From positions 1-41,031 of the forward strand of contig JAFRQS010000012.1 in assembly GCA_017428495.1 (NCBI GenBank): a DNA stretch of 41,031 nucleotides, read 5' to 3'. A program made the translations under genes and the position numbers. This document shows, piece by piece, positions 1 to 7,371 of the stretch. The notes under the pieces were generated by a model, which was not told where the DNA came from, searched no databases, and worked only from the letters and a program-made list of their open reading frames with translations. Each line of letters opens with the position of its first letter. Position 1 is the first letter of the stretch. The DNA comes from Bacilli bacterium (GTDB lineage Bacteria > Bacillota_I > Bacilli_A > RF39 > UBA660).

Positions 1-27
1 GATAAAATCTGACAAATCTGTGCTATA

Positions 28-64
28 ATAAAAAATGAATAACAATCTAAAATCGTTATTCATT
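28..64 (-). terminator. Rho-independent terminator of the xre gene
   Basis: On the minus strand a perfect 10-bp stem AATGAATAAC/GTTATTCATT with an 11-nt loop is followed by a run of T. It sits just past the stop codon of the XRE gene. Confidence 0.75.
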
Positions 65-67
65 GAA

Positions 68-319
68 TCAATTATCAGTCATATCGACTCTTGCAGGTAG
101 TTTATTGATATCTCGTTTTACATAAAATTCAAATGGCTCAACACCTAAAGCATTTGCTAGAGCTTCCAACTTTTCAAATGATGGTGTATGATGACCTAAT
201 TCTAATTGACTTATATATGTAACACTCATATCAGTAAGTTCGGCAACTTTTTCTTGACTATACTTTTTTCTATAACGAAAGTATTTTACATTGTTACCGA
301 ATACCTTATTTAATTTCAT
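68..319 (-). CDS. XRE-family helix-turn-helix regulator (83 aa)
   Basis: A small DNA-binding protein. Residues about 6-62 form an HTH_3/XRE domain (YFRYRKKYSQEKVAELTD, then MSVTYISQLELGHHTPS, with the typical S..YIS..E.G...P pattern of helices 2-4). The start chosen is the ATG at 319, after GGTGAT. The same frame is open for another 60 residues upstream, but those residues are hydrophobic and do not look like protein. It is transcribed divergently from the plus-strand genes at 444-1653, and an inverted repeat at 323-355 could be its operator. This layout is typical of regulators of mobile or phage-like elements. The family is clear; its role in the element is inference. Confidence 0.85.
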   Translation of the reverse strand: MKLNKVFGNNVKYFRYRKKYSQEKVAELTDMSVTYISQLELGHHTPSFEKLEALANALGVEPFEFYVKRDINKLPARVDMTDN

Positions 320-322
320 ATT

Positions 323-355
323 CGTATCACCAACTTTTTCTATTATTATGATACG
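323..355. promoter_or_regulatory. Inverted repeat, possible XRE operator
   Basis: CGTATCA and TGATACG form a perfect inverted repeat with a 19-nt spacer. It lies immediately upstream of the xre start and in the divergent region before the plus-strand genes. Autoregulation by the XRE protein is inferred from position only. Confidence 0.4.
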
Positions 356-443
356 ATTTTTATTTATAATACTCCAATAAGTATGAGTGCAAAAGATTTG
401 ATATGACTTGATAATGAAAGTAGTACAGAAAGGAAGTGATTTC

Positions 444-740
444 TTGAAAAATAACCCAGATAAACTATTCAGGGAAGTATGCACTATTACTAACAACATG
501 GATGAATATATTTCAAAGGGTTATAAAATTGACTGGGATTTAAAGAATAGTCATTTAATCATTAATTACAAAGGTAGTATGGATTATTATGTAAGTATTG
601 TTAAAGAAAATGATAATAAAGATTATTGGTATCTAACACCTTATAATAAATCTTATTTTTCTACCAGCTATGAAAATGGATTTGATATTGTACTATTCGC
701 CATTAAAGAAAATGAAGAACTATATGTAGAAAGGAGTTAG
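444..740 (+). CDS. Hypothetical protein (98 aa), accessory region
   Basis: I do not recognise this family. The preferred start is TTG at 444, preceded by AGGAAGTGA at 431-439; the ATG at 408 has no ribosome binding site. The protein is acidic/polar with many aromatic residues (DYYVSIVKENDN, YWYLTPYNKSYF) and no membrane segment or signal peptide. It begins a plus-strand set of three genes (444-1653) that ends at a terminator, with only 2 nt before the next ORF. The context suggests cargo of an integrated element. Confidence 0.6.
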   Translation: MKNNPDKLFREVCTITNNMDEYISKGYKIDWDLKNSHLIINYKGSMDYYVSIVKENDNKDYWYLTPYNKSYFSTSYENGFDIVLFAIKENEELYVERS

Positions 741-742
741 AG

Positions 743-925
743 ATGAGTAATACTAATAATAAAAGTAGTATTAGTAGTAAAAACACAATAAAGAAAGATC
801 CTAGAGAAGATGATAGAAAAGAAAAACCAGATTGTTTCGCTTATAGAGATGCGAATTATTGTAAAGCATTATCAGTTAAAGATTGTAAAAACTGTAGCTT
901 TTATAAATCTATTAGAAAGGATTAG
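743..925 (+). CDS. Small cysteine-rich protein (60 aa)
   Basis: The start at 743 follows AGGAG with good spacing. The N-terminal 25 residues are Ser/Asn/Lys-rich and probably disordered. The C-terminal half has five cysteines in DCFAYRDANYC, KALSVKDC and KNCSFYK. This arrangement resembles small putative zinc-binding proteins that I have often seen in mobile elements of gut Firmicutes. The function is unknown. It is translationally close to the gene before it. Confidence 0.65.
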   Translation: MSNTNNKSSISSKNTIKKDPREDDRKEKPDCFAYRDANYCKALSVKDCKNCSFYKSIRKD

Positions 926-942
926 TTATTGTAAAAAGAAGT

Positions 943-1653
943 ATGAATAAGAAAATTGAAAAGTTCGCCAATGATGTATTGAAAGAAGATTTAAACTATA
1001 GTGCTTTTATAAGTCATAATGTAAGATTAAGTGGGAATTTTGATCGTGTATTAAAAGGTTTAGATGAATCTGTAGTTGTTTCAAATGTAGATCCTAATAA
1101 TGTATTAACAGCAGAACAACAAGTAATGCACTTATTTAATAGATTATTATATTGGTTTGATAAATATTTTCCTACATTATATAGATATAGAAGTATTATA
1201 ATTGGCAAGTTATTAAGTTATGATGAAACTGTAGAATATTTACAAAGCAAACATTATTTAGGCGATAACAATTATATTAAATTTTTTACTGATTCAATTA
1301 GTCTAATTTTTGTTAAAGGATTTTATAATAATTTAAAATATCATTATGATATATATGCAGATATTTTAAAAGAAAGAAAGATTGATTACAAAAAATTAGA
1401 TTTAAAAAAATCTAGCCATTTAAAAAAGTTACTAGATTTAGTTTCAGATTTAGCTTTTTGTGATAAAGAGTTCGATAGTTACTATTTATTTAACTATATA
1501 GATAATGATATTCAGTTATTTGTTAATAATAAGCATAGAGCTCAAGCTAATATTGATTATAAAGAACAATGTATCTGGATCAGTAAAGTGCATAATGAAA
1601 AAATTATAGAAAAATATAATATGAAAAAAGATTATATAAAATATTTTAAGTAG
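943..1653 (+). CDS. Hypothetical protein (236 aa), accessory region
   Basis: Not recognised. A soluble, Lys/Tyr/Phe-rich protein without a signal peptide or transmembrane segment. The middle part (AEQQVMHLFNRLLYWFDKYF and following) is predicted by eye to be helical. The start at 943 has only a weak AAGAAG upstream. It is the last gene before the hairpin terminator at 1662-1690. Confidence 0.6.
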   Translation: MNKKIEKFANDVLKEDLNYSAFISHNVRLSGNFDRVLKGLDESVVVSNVDPNNVLTAEQQVMHLFNRLLYWFDKYFPTLYRYRSIIIGKLLSYDETVEYLQSKHYLGDNNYIKFFTDSISLIFVKGFYNNLKYHYDIYADILKERKIDYKKLDLKKSSHLKKLLDLVSDLAFCDKEFDSYYLFNYIDNDIQLFVNNKHRAQANIDYKEQCIWISKVHNEKIIEKYNMKKDYIKYFK

Positions 1654-1661
1654 TACCAAAT

Positions 1662-1690
1662 AACAACTTGCTAGTATAGGAGTTGTTTTT
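1662..1690 (+). terminator. Rho-independent terminator
   Basis: AACAACT and AGTTGTT pair around a 12-nt loop and are followed by TTT. It closes the plus-strand gene set ending at 1653. Confidence 0.65.
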
Positions 1691-1800
1691 ATTATGTCTA
1701 AAAAAATTAAAATAAATTAAAGTAAATAAAAATAAGTATAAGTAAAATGAAAGGTATTTTATAAAAAATTCACTAATTTTTCCCTAAAAATTTTATAAAG

Positions 1801-1828
1801 AAAAGAGTTTGCATACTCGCAAACCCTT
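1801..1828 (-). terminator. Hairpin terminator, minus strand, beside broken tRNA
   Basis: On the minus strand GGGTTTGC/GCAAACTC (one G-T pair) with a 6-nt loop is followed by TTTTCTTTAT. It lies downstream of the tRNA-Met fragment. It may terminate transcripts entering the element from the tRNA side. The remainder of 1691-1885 holds no gene that I can support. Confidence 0.5.
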
Positions 1829-1885
1829 ATAATTACTAGGTTAAATACCTTTTTAAAATTTATTTAAAAGTCAGTCAGCTAAACA

Positions 1886-1925
1886 GGTATGAACCGATTG
1901 CTCTAGCCAACTGAGCTATCTCGCC
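1886..1925 (-). pseudogene. 5' half of tRNA-Met (CAU), truncated at an element boundary
   Basis: Read on the minus strand, the first 40 nt match elongator tRNA-Met: acceptor GGCGAGA, D-arm TAGCTCAGTTGGCTAGAGC, then CGGTTCATACC with a CAU anticodon. After the anticodon loop the sequence diverges: there is no matching 3' anticodon stem, no GTTCGA T-arm, and no TCTCGCC 3' acceptor strand in the next 120 nt. The break at the anticodon loop is where many tyrosine recombinases integrate. So this is probably the leftover half-site of the element to the left, with an intact tRNA rebuilt at its other end. That last point is inference. Confidence 0.7.
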
Positions 1926-1988
1926 ATAAGACAATTAAGATTATAACAAATCATTTTTAATTTGACAATAATTTTATTATAATTTCTT

Positions 1989-2016
1989 AAAAAGATGAGA
2001 TTAATACTCATCTTTT
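1989..2016 (-). terminator. Rho-independent terminator
   Basis: The minus strand reads AAAAGATGAG, a 7-nt loop, CTCATCTTTTT. It overlaps the last codons and stop of the membrane protein gene at 2001. Confidence 0.7.
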
Positions 2017-2408
2017 ATTCCTTTTGTTATTTCACTTGCCACTTTTTTCATAGTTGGAGTCATTTCCTCTACTCCTTCTTTTGTTAAAGGAATCATCTGT
2101 TGAAGTTTATATGCCATTATTTGTCTTTGATTTGGTATTACAAATCTAATCATACATCCTACTATAATAACAAATATAGATGGTATAACCATAAACATAC
2201 CCATTGATTGCATTTTCATTTTACTAGAACTAACACTAAACCAATTTGAACTAGTCATACTTGGTTCAACTATTTTATTAGACATTATTAAAGTATATAT
2301 ACCAAATCCTAATAAAGCTAAACCTAGCACTATAACAATAGTTCCTGCTATTTTTATTTTTCTATTTGCTTTTTGATATTGTTCTTCACTTAAATATTTA
2401 TTTTCCAT
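2001..2408 (-). CDS. Hypothetical membrane protein, two TM segments (about 135 aa)
   Basis: There is a short charged N-terminus (ENKYLSEEQYQKANRKIK), then one hydrophobic helix (IAGTIVIVLGLALLGFGIYT), an extracytoplasmic Ser/Met-rich loop, a second helix (MFMVIPSIFVIIVGCMIRFV) and a charged cytoplasmic tail. The start is the ATG at 2408 (or 2411), placed after GGAGG at 2416-2420. The longer open frame reads through tRNA-Leu and is not real. I do not recognise the family. Confidence 0.7.
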   Translation of the reverse strand: MENKYLSEEQYQKANRKIKIAGTIVIVLGLALLGFGIYTLIMSNKIVEPSMTSSNWFSVSSSKMKMQSMGMFMVIPSIFVIIVGCMIRFVIPNQRQIMAYKLQQMIPLTKEGVEEMTPTMKKVASEITKGIKDEY

Positions 2409-2447
2409 CATTTTACCTCCAATATCATTATATAATTTTTTTAAATT

Positions 2448-2532
2448 TGGTGCAAGAAAGGAGACTTGAACTCCCACGGTTTATACCACTACCACCTCAA
2501 AGTAGCGCGTCTACCAATTCCGCCATTCTTGC
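2448..2532 (-). tRNA. tRNA-Leu (GAG)
   Basis: Acceptor GCAAGAA pairs with TTCTTGC. The D-arm is GGCGGAATTGGTAGACGC, the anticodon arm is CTACT TTGAGGT GGTAG (anticodon GAG), there is a long class II variable arm, and the T-loop is GTTCAAGTC. The 3' CCA is encoded (2448-2450). The long variable arm and the GAG anticodon fit leucine. It lies between a membrane protein gene and rbgA, all on the same strand. Confidence 0.95.
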
Positions 2533-2539
2533 AGATAGA

Positions 2540-3400
2540 TTAAAATCTATCAAATGTTATTCCTTTTATATTAGAATCCTTAATATCTCTAATAATAAGC
2601 GAATATACTTTATCATAATCTACAACTCCGCCTTTTAATAAGCATCCTCTTCTCTTACCAATTAAATCTAATGTTTCCAAGTAATCTTCCCTATTTACTT
2701 TATCTATACCATATCTTTCTTTTAATTTATTATTATAGTAATTATCCAATTTATTTAAGATATGAATTGATATATCACTTAATTCTAATATTTCTTCTTT
2801 TATAGCACTCATAGCTGCTAAATTAAGTGCAACTTCTTCACTATCAAGTTTAGGCCATAATATCCCTGGACTATCCAAAAGTTCAATATCATTATTAATT
2901 CTAATCCAACTTAAATTTTTAGTAACACCAGGCATATTTCCCACATTAGTAGCTTTTTTACCAACTAATCTATTTATTAGAGTACTCTTTCCAACATTAG
3001 GTATTCCTACAATTAGTGCTCTATAACTTCTTTTCTTTAAACCTTTTTCTTTTCTTTTTTCATCTAATGGTTTTAGTATTTCTTTAGTTTTATCAATAAT
3101 CATATTAACATTTTTACCACTTACTAAGTCTACTGGAATCACATGATATCCATCTTCTTTATATTTATTCAAAAATTTATTTGTTTCTTCTATATCACAC
3201 AAATCCATTTTAGTAACAATAAGAATTCTAGGCTTATTTTTAAGCATATCATCAATATCTTTTATTTTAGATGAATATGGTATTCTTGCATCAATTACCT
3301 CATACACAATATCAATAAGATTAATATTTTCACTTATTAATCTCTTTGTCTTTGCCATATGTCCAGGATACCAGTTTATATTGGTTTTATTTTCATTCAT
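2540..3400 (-). CDS. rbgA: Ribosome biogenesis GTPase RbgA (YlqF)
   Basis: A circularly permuted GTPase that acts late in 50S subunit maturation. NWYPGHMAKTKR near the N-terminus is the family signature. The motif order is permuted: G4 (TKMDLCD, near residue 65) comes before G1 (GIPNVGKSTLINRL, near 135) and G3 (LLDSPGILWP, near 175). The C-terminal ANTAR-like helical region follows, including KRRGCLLKGGVVDYDKV. The length (286 aa) is normal. The ATG at 3400 was chosen because GAGGAG lies 9 nt upstream; the TTG at 3409 touches that site. In many Bacilli ylqF follows lepB; here it is separated from rplS-lepB. Confidence 0.95.
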   Translation of the reverse strand: MNENKTNINWYPGHMAKTKRLISENINLIDIVYEVIDARIPYSSKIKDIDDMLKNKPRILIVTKMDLCDIEETNKFLNKYKEDGYHVIPVDLVSGKNVNMIIDKTKEILKPLDEKRKEKGLKKRSYRALIVGIPNVGKSTLINRLVGKKATNVGNMPGVTKNLSWIRINNDIELLDSPGILWPKLDSEEVALNLAAMSAIKEEILELSDISIHILNKLDNYYNNKLKERYGIDKVNREDYLETLDLIGKRRGCLLKGGVVDYDKVYSLIIRDIKDSNIKGITFDRF

Positions 3401-3473
3401 CCCTATCAACTCCTCATAATTAATAATTTTTAAATTTATTATAATATGAATTAACTATAAAAATATAATATAA

Positions 3474-4100
3474 TTACCATTTTTCTATTACATTTGTAAT
3501 ACCATATAAATTATTTCTTAATTTTTTACCAGCATCTATATTTCCTACTATTGAACCATAATGAGTTGGTATTACTATTTTAGGCTTAATAATTTTTATT
3601 AATTCCGTTGCTTCTTCAACATCCATAGTATAATAACCACCAATTGGAATTAAAGCTATATCACATTTTACACTTTCTGATTCTTTAGTTTTATCAGTAT
3701 CGCCCGCTATATAATATGAAATATTATTAAATGTTACAATATATCCTAACCAATTGTTTTTTCTGGGGTGAAAAGATTTTTCAATATTATACGCTGGAAT
3801 TGTCTTAATATTAATATTATCAATATCTATATTTTCATTTGGATTTAAATATATATAATCTTTAAACTCTATTTTATCAATAGTATCCTTCATTGTTTGT
3901 GGTGCAATAATTATTGTATTCTCATTCTTTATTTTATTAATTGAGTTAATATCCATATGATCATAGTGATTATGAGTAATAAATATAATATCTGCATCAT
4001 GTTTATTATCTTCTATTTTATATGGATCAAAATAAATTATCTTATCAAGTATTATTTTTATACTACTTTGTGTATTAACTTCAATATTATCTATATTCAT
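3474..4100 (-). CDS. Metallo-beta-lactamase-fold hydrolase (UPF0173-like)
   Basis: The zinc-binding motif THNHYDHMD (HxHxDH) is near residue 48, with later metal-site residues AGDTDKT and PTHYG. The short form (about 208 aa) resembles the UPF0173/UlaG-like group of soluble MBL-fold hydrolases. The substrate cannot be told from sequence. The start ATG at 4100 follows GGTGGTGAT; the alternative ATG at 4115 directly abuts the DUF2441 stop codon. It is co-directional with the genes at 4116-5358 and probably co-transcribed. Confidence 0.85.
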   Translation of the reverse strand: MNIDNIEVNTQSSIKIILDKIIYFDPYKIEDNKHDADIIFITHNHYDHMDINSINKIKNENTIIIAPQTMKDTIDKIEFKDYIYLNPNENIDIDNINIKTIPAYNIEKSFHPRKNNWLGYIVTFNNISYYIAGDTDKTKESESVKCDIALIPIGGYYTMDVEEATELIKIIKPKIVIPTHYGSIVGNIDAGKKLRNNLYGITNVIEKW

Positions 4101-4115
4101 ATCAATCACCACCAT

Positions 4116-4646
4116 TTATTTGACTATTTCTATTACTTTTATTTTTCCATTGATTAAAATTTCTACAATTGGCTTTTTTCCAATTTTATTTTTTTTATAT
4201 TTCCAATATTTTTCTGCTAATTCTAAGTTCTCTTTTTGATTTATTGTACCTTCAAAACAATTCCATGCATCTCCTATAAATTTATCACCATCAGTTTCGA
4301 CTTTTATAATCGAATATGTAGGTCTACCAATTTTAACAAACAATTTATACCATTCTTCAGCTTCTTTTAAAGTTTTAGAAACAAATAATGAACTTAATCT
4401 AGAGGGATATTTAGGAAATTTTTCTTTCCTAACTTCTTCTAATGCAAGTTCTCTTAATGCAACTTTAATATGATGATCTAATTCAATATTCTCATATTTT
4501 ACAGGATTACTATATATTTCATCAACTTTATCTTTTAAAGCATACACTCTATCATATAATCCGCTATGATTATTATTATCAAAAATTATTTCTTGACCTA
4601 TTTTCATTGGCTTTTCTGTAACTACATGATAATATACATTCTTCAT
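4116..4646 (-). CDS. DUF2441 family protein
   Basis: The N-terminus YYHVVTEKPMKIGQEIIFD, followed by HSGLYDRVY, and the core VALRELALEEVRKEKFPKYP with SSLFVSKTLKEAEEWYKLF, are the hallmarks of DUF2441. Its biochemical role is not established to my knowledge. It is nearly full length for the family (176 aa). Its ribosome binding site (GGGGTGA) overlaps the stop codon of the DUF3781 gene, so the two are translationally coupled. Confidence 0.85.
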   Translation of the reverse strand: MKNVYYHVVTEKPMKIGQEIIFDNNNHSGLYDRVYALKDKVDEIYSNPVKYENIELDHHIKVALRELALEEVRKEKFPKYPSRLSSLFVSKTLKEAEEWYKLFVKIGRPTYSIIKVETDGDKFIGDAWNCFEGTINQKENLELAEKYWKYKKNKIGKKPIVEILINGKIKVIEIVK

Positions 4647-4653
4647 ATAGATT

Positions 4654-4890
4654 TCACCCCTTTTTTATATGAGCAGTAATTATACAATAATTATAAGAAT
4701 TTATTGTTATTATTAAATTATCAATCTCACAATAATAATTTTTACCTTTTTTATATATCATACAATCTTTACTAGATATTTTATTTTTTAAATAGTTAAT
4801 TACATTATCATCACTTAAAAATAAATTTCTTTTTATTCTTTCTTCTCCTAATTTTGTTGTATGAATTTTATCAATAATTTCTTTATTCAT
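4654..4890 (-). CDS. DUF3781 family protein (78 aa)
   Basis: IDKIHTTKLGEERIKRNL near the N-terminus and YCEIDNLIITINSYNYCIIT near the C-terminus match DUF3781, a small family of unknown function common in gut Firmicutes. It starts after AAAGGT and lies 9 nt behind the HAD gene and 7 nt before the DUF2441 gene, so the three form a small operon. Its TGA stop shows that the standard code is used. Confidence 0.85.
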   Translation of the reverse strand: MNKEIIDKIHTTKLGEERIKRNLFLSDDNVINYLKNKISSKDCMIYKKGKNYYCEIDNLIITINSYNYCIITAHIKKG

Positions 4891-4899
4891 TTTTACCTT

Positions 4900-5358
4900 T
4901 TAATCTACTAATACTGTATCTTTTAGAAGAATTACATCATCATTATACTTTTTTATATCTTTTAAATTCTTAGGATCATCATCTATAACAATTATTACAC
5001 TATTATCTCTTTTATAATTTTCTAGATATTTAGCTTTTAATATAGATGTTTCTATCATGTCATTATCTTCTCTTGATATTATAATGCGATTTTTTTTCTT
5101 AAAAAAAGGAGCATATGTATCTAACCACCAATGTTTTTGATCTATTCCTTCTGTTTTTCTTGTTGCAGATAAAATAAACATTTCAACATTTGGCATTTTA
5201 GAAACCACTTCTAATTTTTTTATACTATCATATAATGGTCTTTTTTTATCATAATCTTTTGCATTATCAAATACATAATCTGCTATTACACCATCCATAT
5301 CAACAAATAATTTTACTTTAACATTTTTATATTGTTTCATATACTCTTTTAAAAACAT
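4900..5358 (-). CDS. HAD-superfamily 5'(3')-deoxyribonucleotidase-like protein
   Basis: LFVDMDGVIADY (HAD motif I, DxDGV, near residue 20) is followed by LSATRK (motif II, Ser) and IVIDDDPKN (acidic motif IV). The small size (152 aa) and the phrase HWWLDTYAPFF fit the NT5C-like phosphatase group rather than large capped HADs. It is the first gene of the operon 5358-3474. It has AGGTGAAG before the start and a plausible promoter at 5376-5404. Confidence 0.8.
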   Translation of the reverse strand: MFLKEYMKQYKNVKVKLFVDMDGVIADYVFDNAKDYDKKRPLYDSIKKLEVVSKMPNVEMFILSATRKTEGIDQKHWWLDTYAPFFKKKNRIIISREDNDMIETSILKAKYLENYKRDNSVIIVIDDDPKNLKDIKKYNDDVILLKDTVLVD

Positions 5359-5375
5359 AACACTTCACCTTTATA

Positions 5376-5404
5376 ATTATACCATATTTATTAATAGTTA
5401 TTAA
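5376..5404 (-). promoter_or_regulatory. Candidate promoter of the HAD-DUF3781-DUF2441-MBL operon
   Basis: On the minus strand TTAATA and TATAAT are 17 nt apart, just upstream of the ribosome binding site of the gene starting at 5358. The -10 box is perfect and the -35 box is weak. The T-run of the upstream terminator overlaps the -35 region. Confidence 0.4.
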
Positions 5405-5430
5405 AAAAAGCAAAATTAATTTTTGCTTTT
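5403..5430 (-). terminator. Rho-independent terminator
   Basis: The minus strand reads AAAAGCAAAA, a short loop, TTTTGCTTTTTTT. It closes the hypothetical gene at 5430-5879. Confidence 0.75.
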
Positions 5431-5879
5431 TATTTACGCATAGTATCTATTTTTTCATAATCAGATAATTGTGATTCTACTAACTCTGATAATGAAACCT
5501 CATCTGGCCCAGGTCCAAGAAGCCATATTGGATTACCTTCTTCTCTATCAGGAAATCTACTAATCATTTGAATTCCACCATTAGCACACAAATAATAAAA
5601 ACGAAGATCAGGATTTATAGTTGCAAACAAAGTATCTCCACTTTCTACATTTGCATTAAGTGGTGTATATTCTTGTGGCAATTCATCTCCTTGATGATAC
5701 TTTACTATAGTATATACTTCACCTTTTTTTAATCTCTCTTTAGCATTTTTTAAGCTTACTCTTCCTGCAATTAATTTTGGTCCATCATACCCAGGAGTAT
5801 TATAAAAATAATTTGAATCCGGATTATTATCGAATACAGAATCATAATCACGTAATTGTATAACTCCATCTTTTATCAT
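5430..5879 (-). CDS. Hypothetical protein (149 aa)
   Basis: Not recognised. A soluble acidic protein rich in Gly/Pro turns (GYDGPKLIAGRVSLKNAKERL, then PIWLLGPGPDEVSLSE). It has no signal peptide or membrane segment. A clear AGAGGTGATA ribosome binding site and its own terminator indicate a real single gene. It sits between two HAD phosphatase genes with short spacings. Confidence 0.65.
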   Translation of the reverse strand: MIKDGVIQLRDYDSVFDNNPDSNYFYNTPGYDGPKLIAGRVSLKNAKERLKKGEVYTIVKYHQGDELPQEYTPLNANVESGDTLFATINPDLRFYYLCANGGIQMISRFPDREEGNPIWLLGPGPDEVSLSELVESQLSDYEKIDTMRK

Positions 5880-5928
5880 ATTATCACCTCTATTTACATA
5901 CTAACATTTTAAAAAATATTTGTAAATA

Positions 5929-6552
5929 TTAATTCTTTACAAAATGTTCACAAGTTTCCTTTATCTTATCTAGTTCTAATCCTGTAGTTTGTAGCGTATT
6001 CCAACCACACTTTCTTGCAGTTTCAATATTATCTTTTCTATCATCTATAAATAAAATGTTCTCAGGTTTAAATGGAACTTTACTTTGTACAATTTTATAT
6101 ATTTCTAAATCAGGTTTCCTACATCCCATTTCAAATGATAAGAATACATAATCATATTGTGAAAGATCCACTTGTTTATCTAATCTTTCTTTATCAAATA
6201 TTGTTAAATTAGATAATATTCCTATATAACATTTATCTTTTAATGATTTTTCATAATCTGCTACTTCTTTGTAATAGTCTATTTTATCAAAATACTCTTT
6301 ATATAATCTTACAAACTCTTCATAAGTAGTATTTAAATTAAAATCATATGATATCTCTTTATATACTTTTTTAAATTCATCATTATTTTTTATGCGAGTT
6401 ACTTTATATTTAGATATATTTTCAAATATTATTTTATCACCTTTATAACCACAGGCACAAAATAAATCTTGCCATGCATCATGACATGTATACCCAGTTA
6501 AATGCGATTCAACTATATTACCCCAATCAAAAAGTATTAACTTATTTTTCAT
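5929..6552 (-). CDS. HAD-IA family phosphatase (YihX-like)
   Basis: Motif I is ILFDWGNIV, of the FDxGN type found in YihX-like sugar-phosphate phosphatases, with the nucleophilic Asp kept and Gly in place of the second Asp. Motif II is GILSNLT, the Lys motif is GCRKPDLEIYK and motif IV is ILFIDDRKDNIETA. The helical cap lies between about residues 15 and 100. At 207 aa it is normal for the family. The substrate is unknown. A GAGAGGTAA ribosome binding site precedes the start. Confidence 0.85.
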   Translation of the reverse strand: MKNKLILFDWGNIVESHLTGYTCHDAWQDLFCACGYKGDKIIFENISKYKVTRIKNNDEFKKVYKEISYDFNLNTTYEEFVRLYKEYFDKIDYYKEVADYEKSLKDKCYIGILSNLTIFDKERLDKQVDLSQYDYVFLSFEMGCRKPDLEIYKIVQSKVPFKPENILFIDDRKDNIETARKCGWNTLQTTGLELDKIKETCEHFVKN

Positions 6553-6570
6553 ATATTACCTCTCACTATA

Positions 6571-7335
6571 TTAATATTTTGCTTTTACTAGCAATTTGAT
6601 AAATTCTTCTGGAAGTTTTTCATTTACTTTACTTATTAATTCTTTATCTATATTGTATAAAGCTTCTGCCATACTTCCAACTATTGCACAATTTGTATCT
6701 GTATCTCCACCCATCAATAATGTTTTTCTAATTGCATCTTCAAAACTTGTAGAATAATAGAAAACATACAAACAATTATCTATTGTTTGTTTACATGTAG
6801 TATTAAAACTAGTAAATGGTTTATATTTTAATTCTATATTTAAATATTCAAATATTTCTTCTTTAGAATATCCTTTTCTTAAATAAAAAATTATTAATGC
6901 AATTGTTGTTGCAGAATCTATCGATTCTTTAGAATTATGTGATGGAACAGTTGCTAATCTTGCATTTTCTATCACTTCTTTTTCATTATCAAACATATAA
7001 CCAATTGGTGATATACGCATCATTGCCCCATTACCTATACTATTACCTATAGCATTTGATTCACTCCATTTTATTAATTTTGGTGAAAATGAAGTTTTAA
7101 AATATGGACTAAAACTGGGTTTATAATCTTTATATTTTTTAATATAATGTCTTAAATATTTATCATAATCTTTATCATGTAATATTGCATCTAAAATTGC
7201 TATTGTTAAAATTGTATCATCACTATAAAATGATTTTTCATCAATTATACTTTTAGGTGATATACATTTAATCCTTTTTGTTTGATCATATTCATATATA
7301 CTACCTGCTAAATCACCAATTATTGCTCCATACAT
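6571..7335 (-). CDS. ADP-ribosylglycohydrolase family protein
   Basis: The N-terminal GAIIGDLAGSIYE, the metal-binding SDDTILTIAI and the C-terminal MGGDTDTNCAIVGSMAEA are the dinuclear metal-site signatures of the DraG/ARH fold. These enzymes remove ADP-ribose from proteins or small molecules. The length (254 aa) is normal. It is 18 nt upstream of the YihX-like gene and co-directional. No partner ADP-ribosyltransferase is recognisable next to it, although the role of the nearby DUF2441 protein is unknown. Confidence 0.92.
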   Translation of the reverse strand: MYGAIIGDLAGSIYEYDQTKRIKCISPKSIIDEKSFYSDDTILTIAILDAILHDKDYDKYLRHYIKKYKDYKPSFSPYFKTSFSPKLIKWSESNAIGNSIGNGAMMRISPIGYMFDNEKEVIENARLATVPSHNSKESIDSATTIALIIFYLRKGYSKEEIFEYLNIELKYKPFTSFNTTCKQTIDNCLYVFYYSTSFEDAIRKTLLMGGDTDTNCAIVGSMAEALYNIDKELISKVNEKLPEEFIKLLVKAKY

Positions 7336-7371
7336 ACTATCACCATCTTATTTTAAAATACTCAAATTGAT

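Noticed and set aside
320..499. 60-residue N-terminal extension of the XRE protein
   Set aside because: No ribosome binding site, non-protein-like composition, and overlap with the divergent regulatory region and the plus-strand gene.
1691..1885. Hidden 3' half of tRNA-Met
   Set aside because: I searched by eye for a T-arm and for TCTCGCC pairing with the 5' acceptor and found neither.
2409..2477. Upstream part of the open frame ending at 2001 (begins MGVQVSFLAPN)
   Set aside because: It reads through the 3' end of tRNA-Leu; the ribosome binding site supports the ATG at 2408 or 2411.
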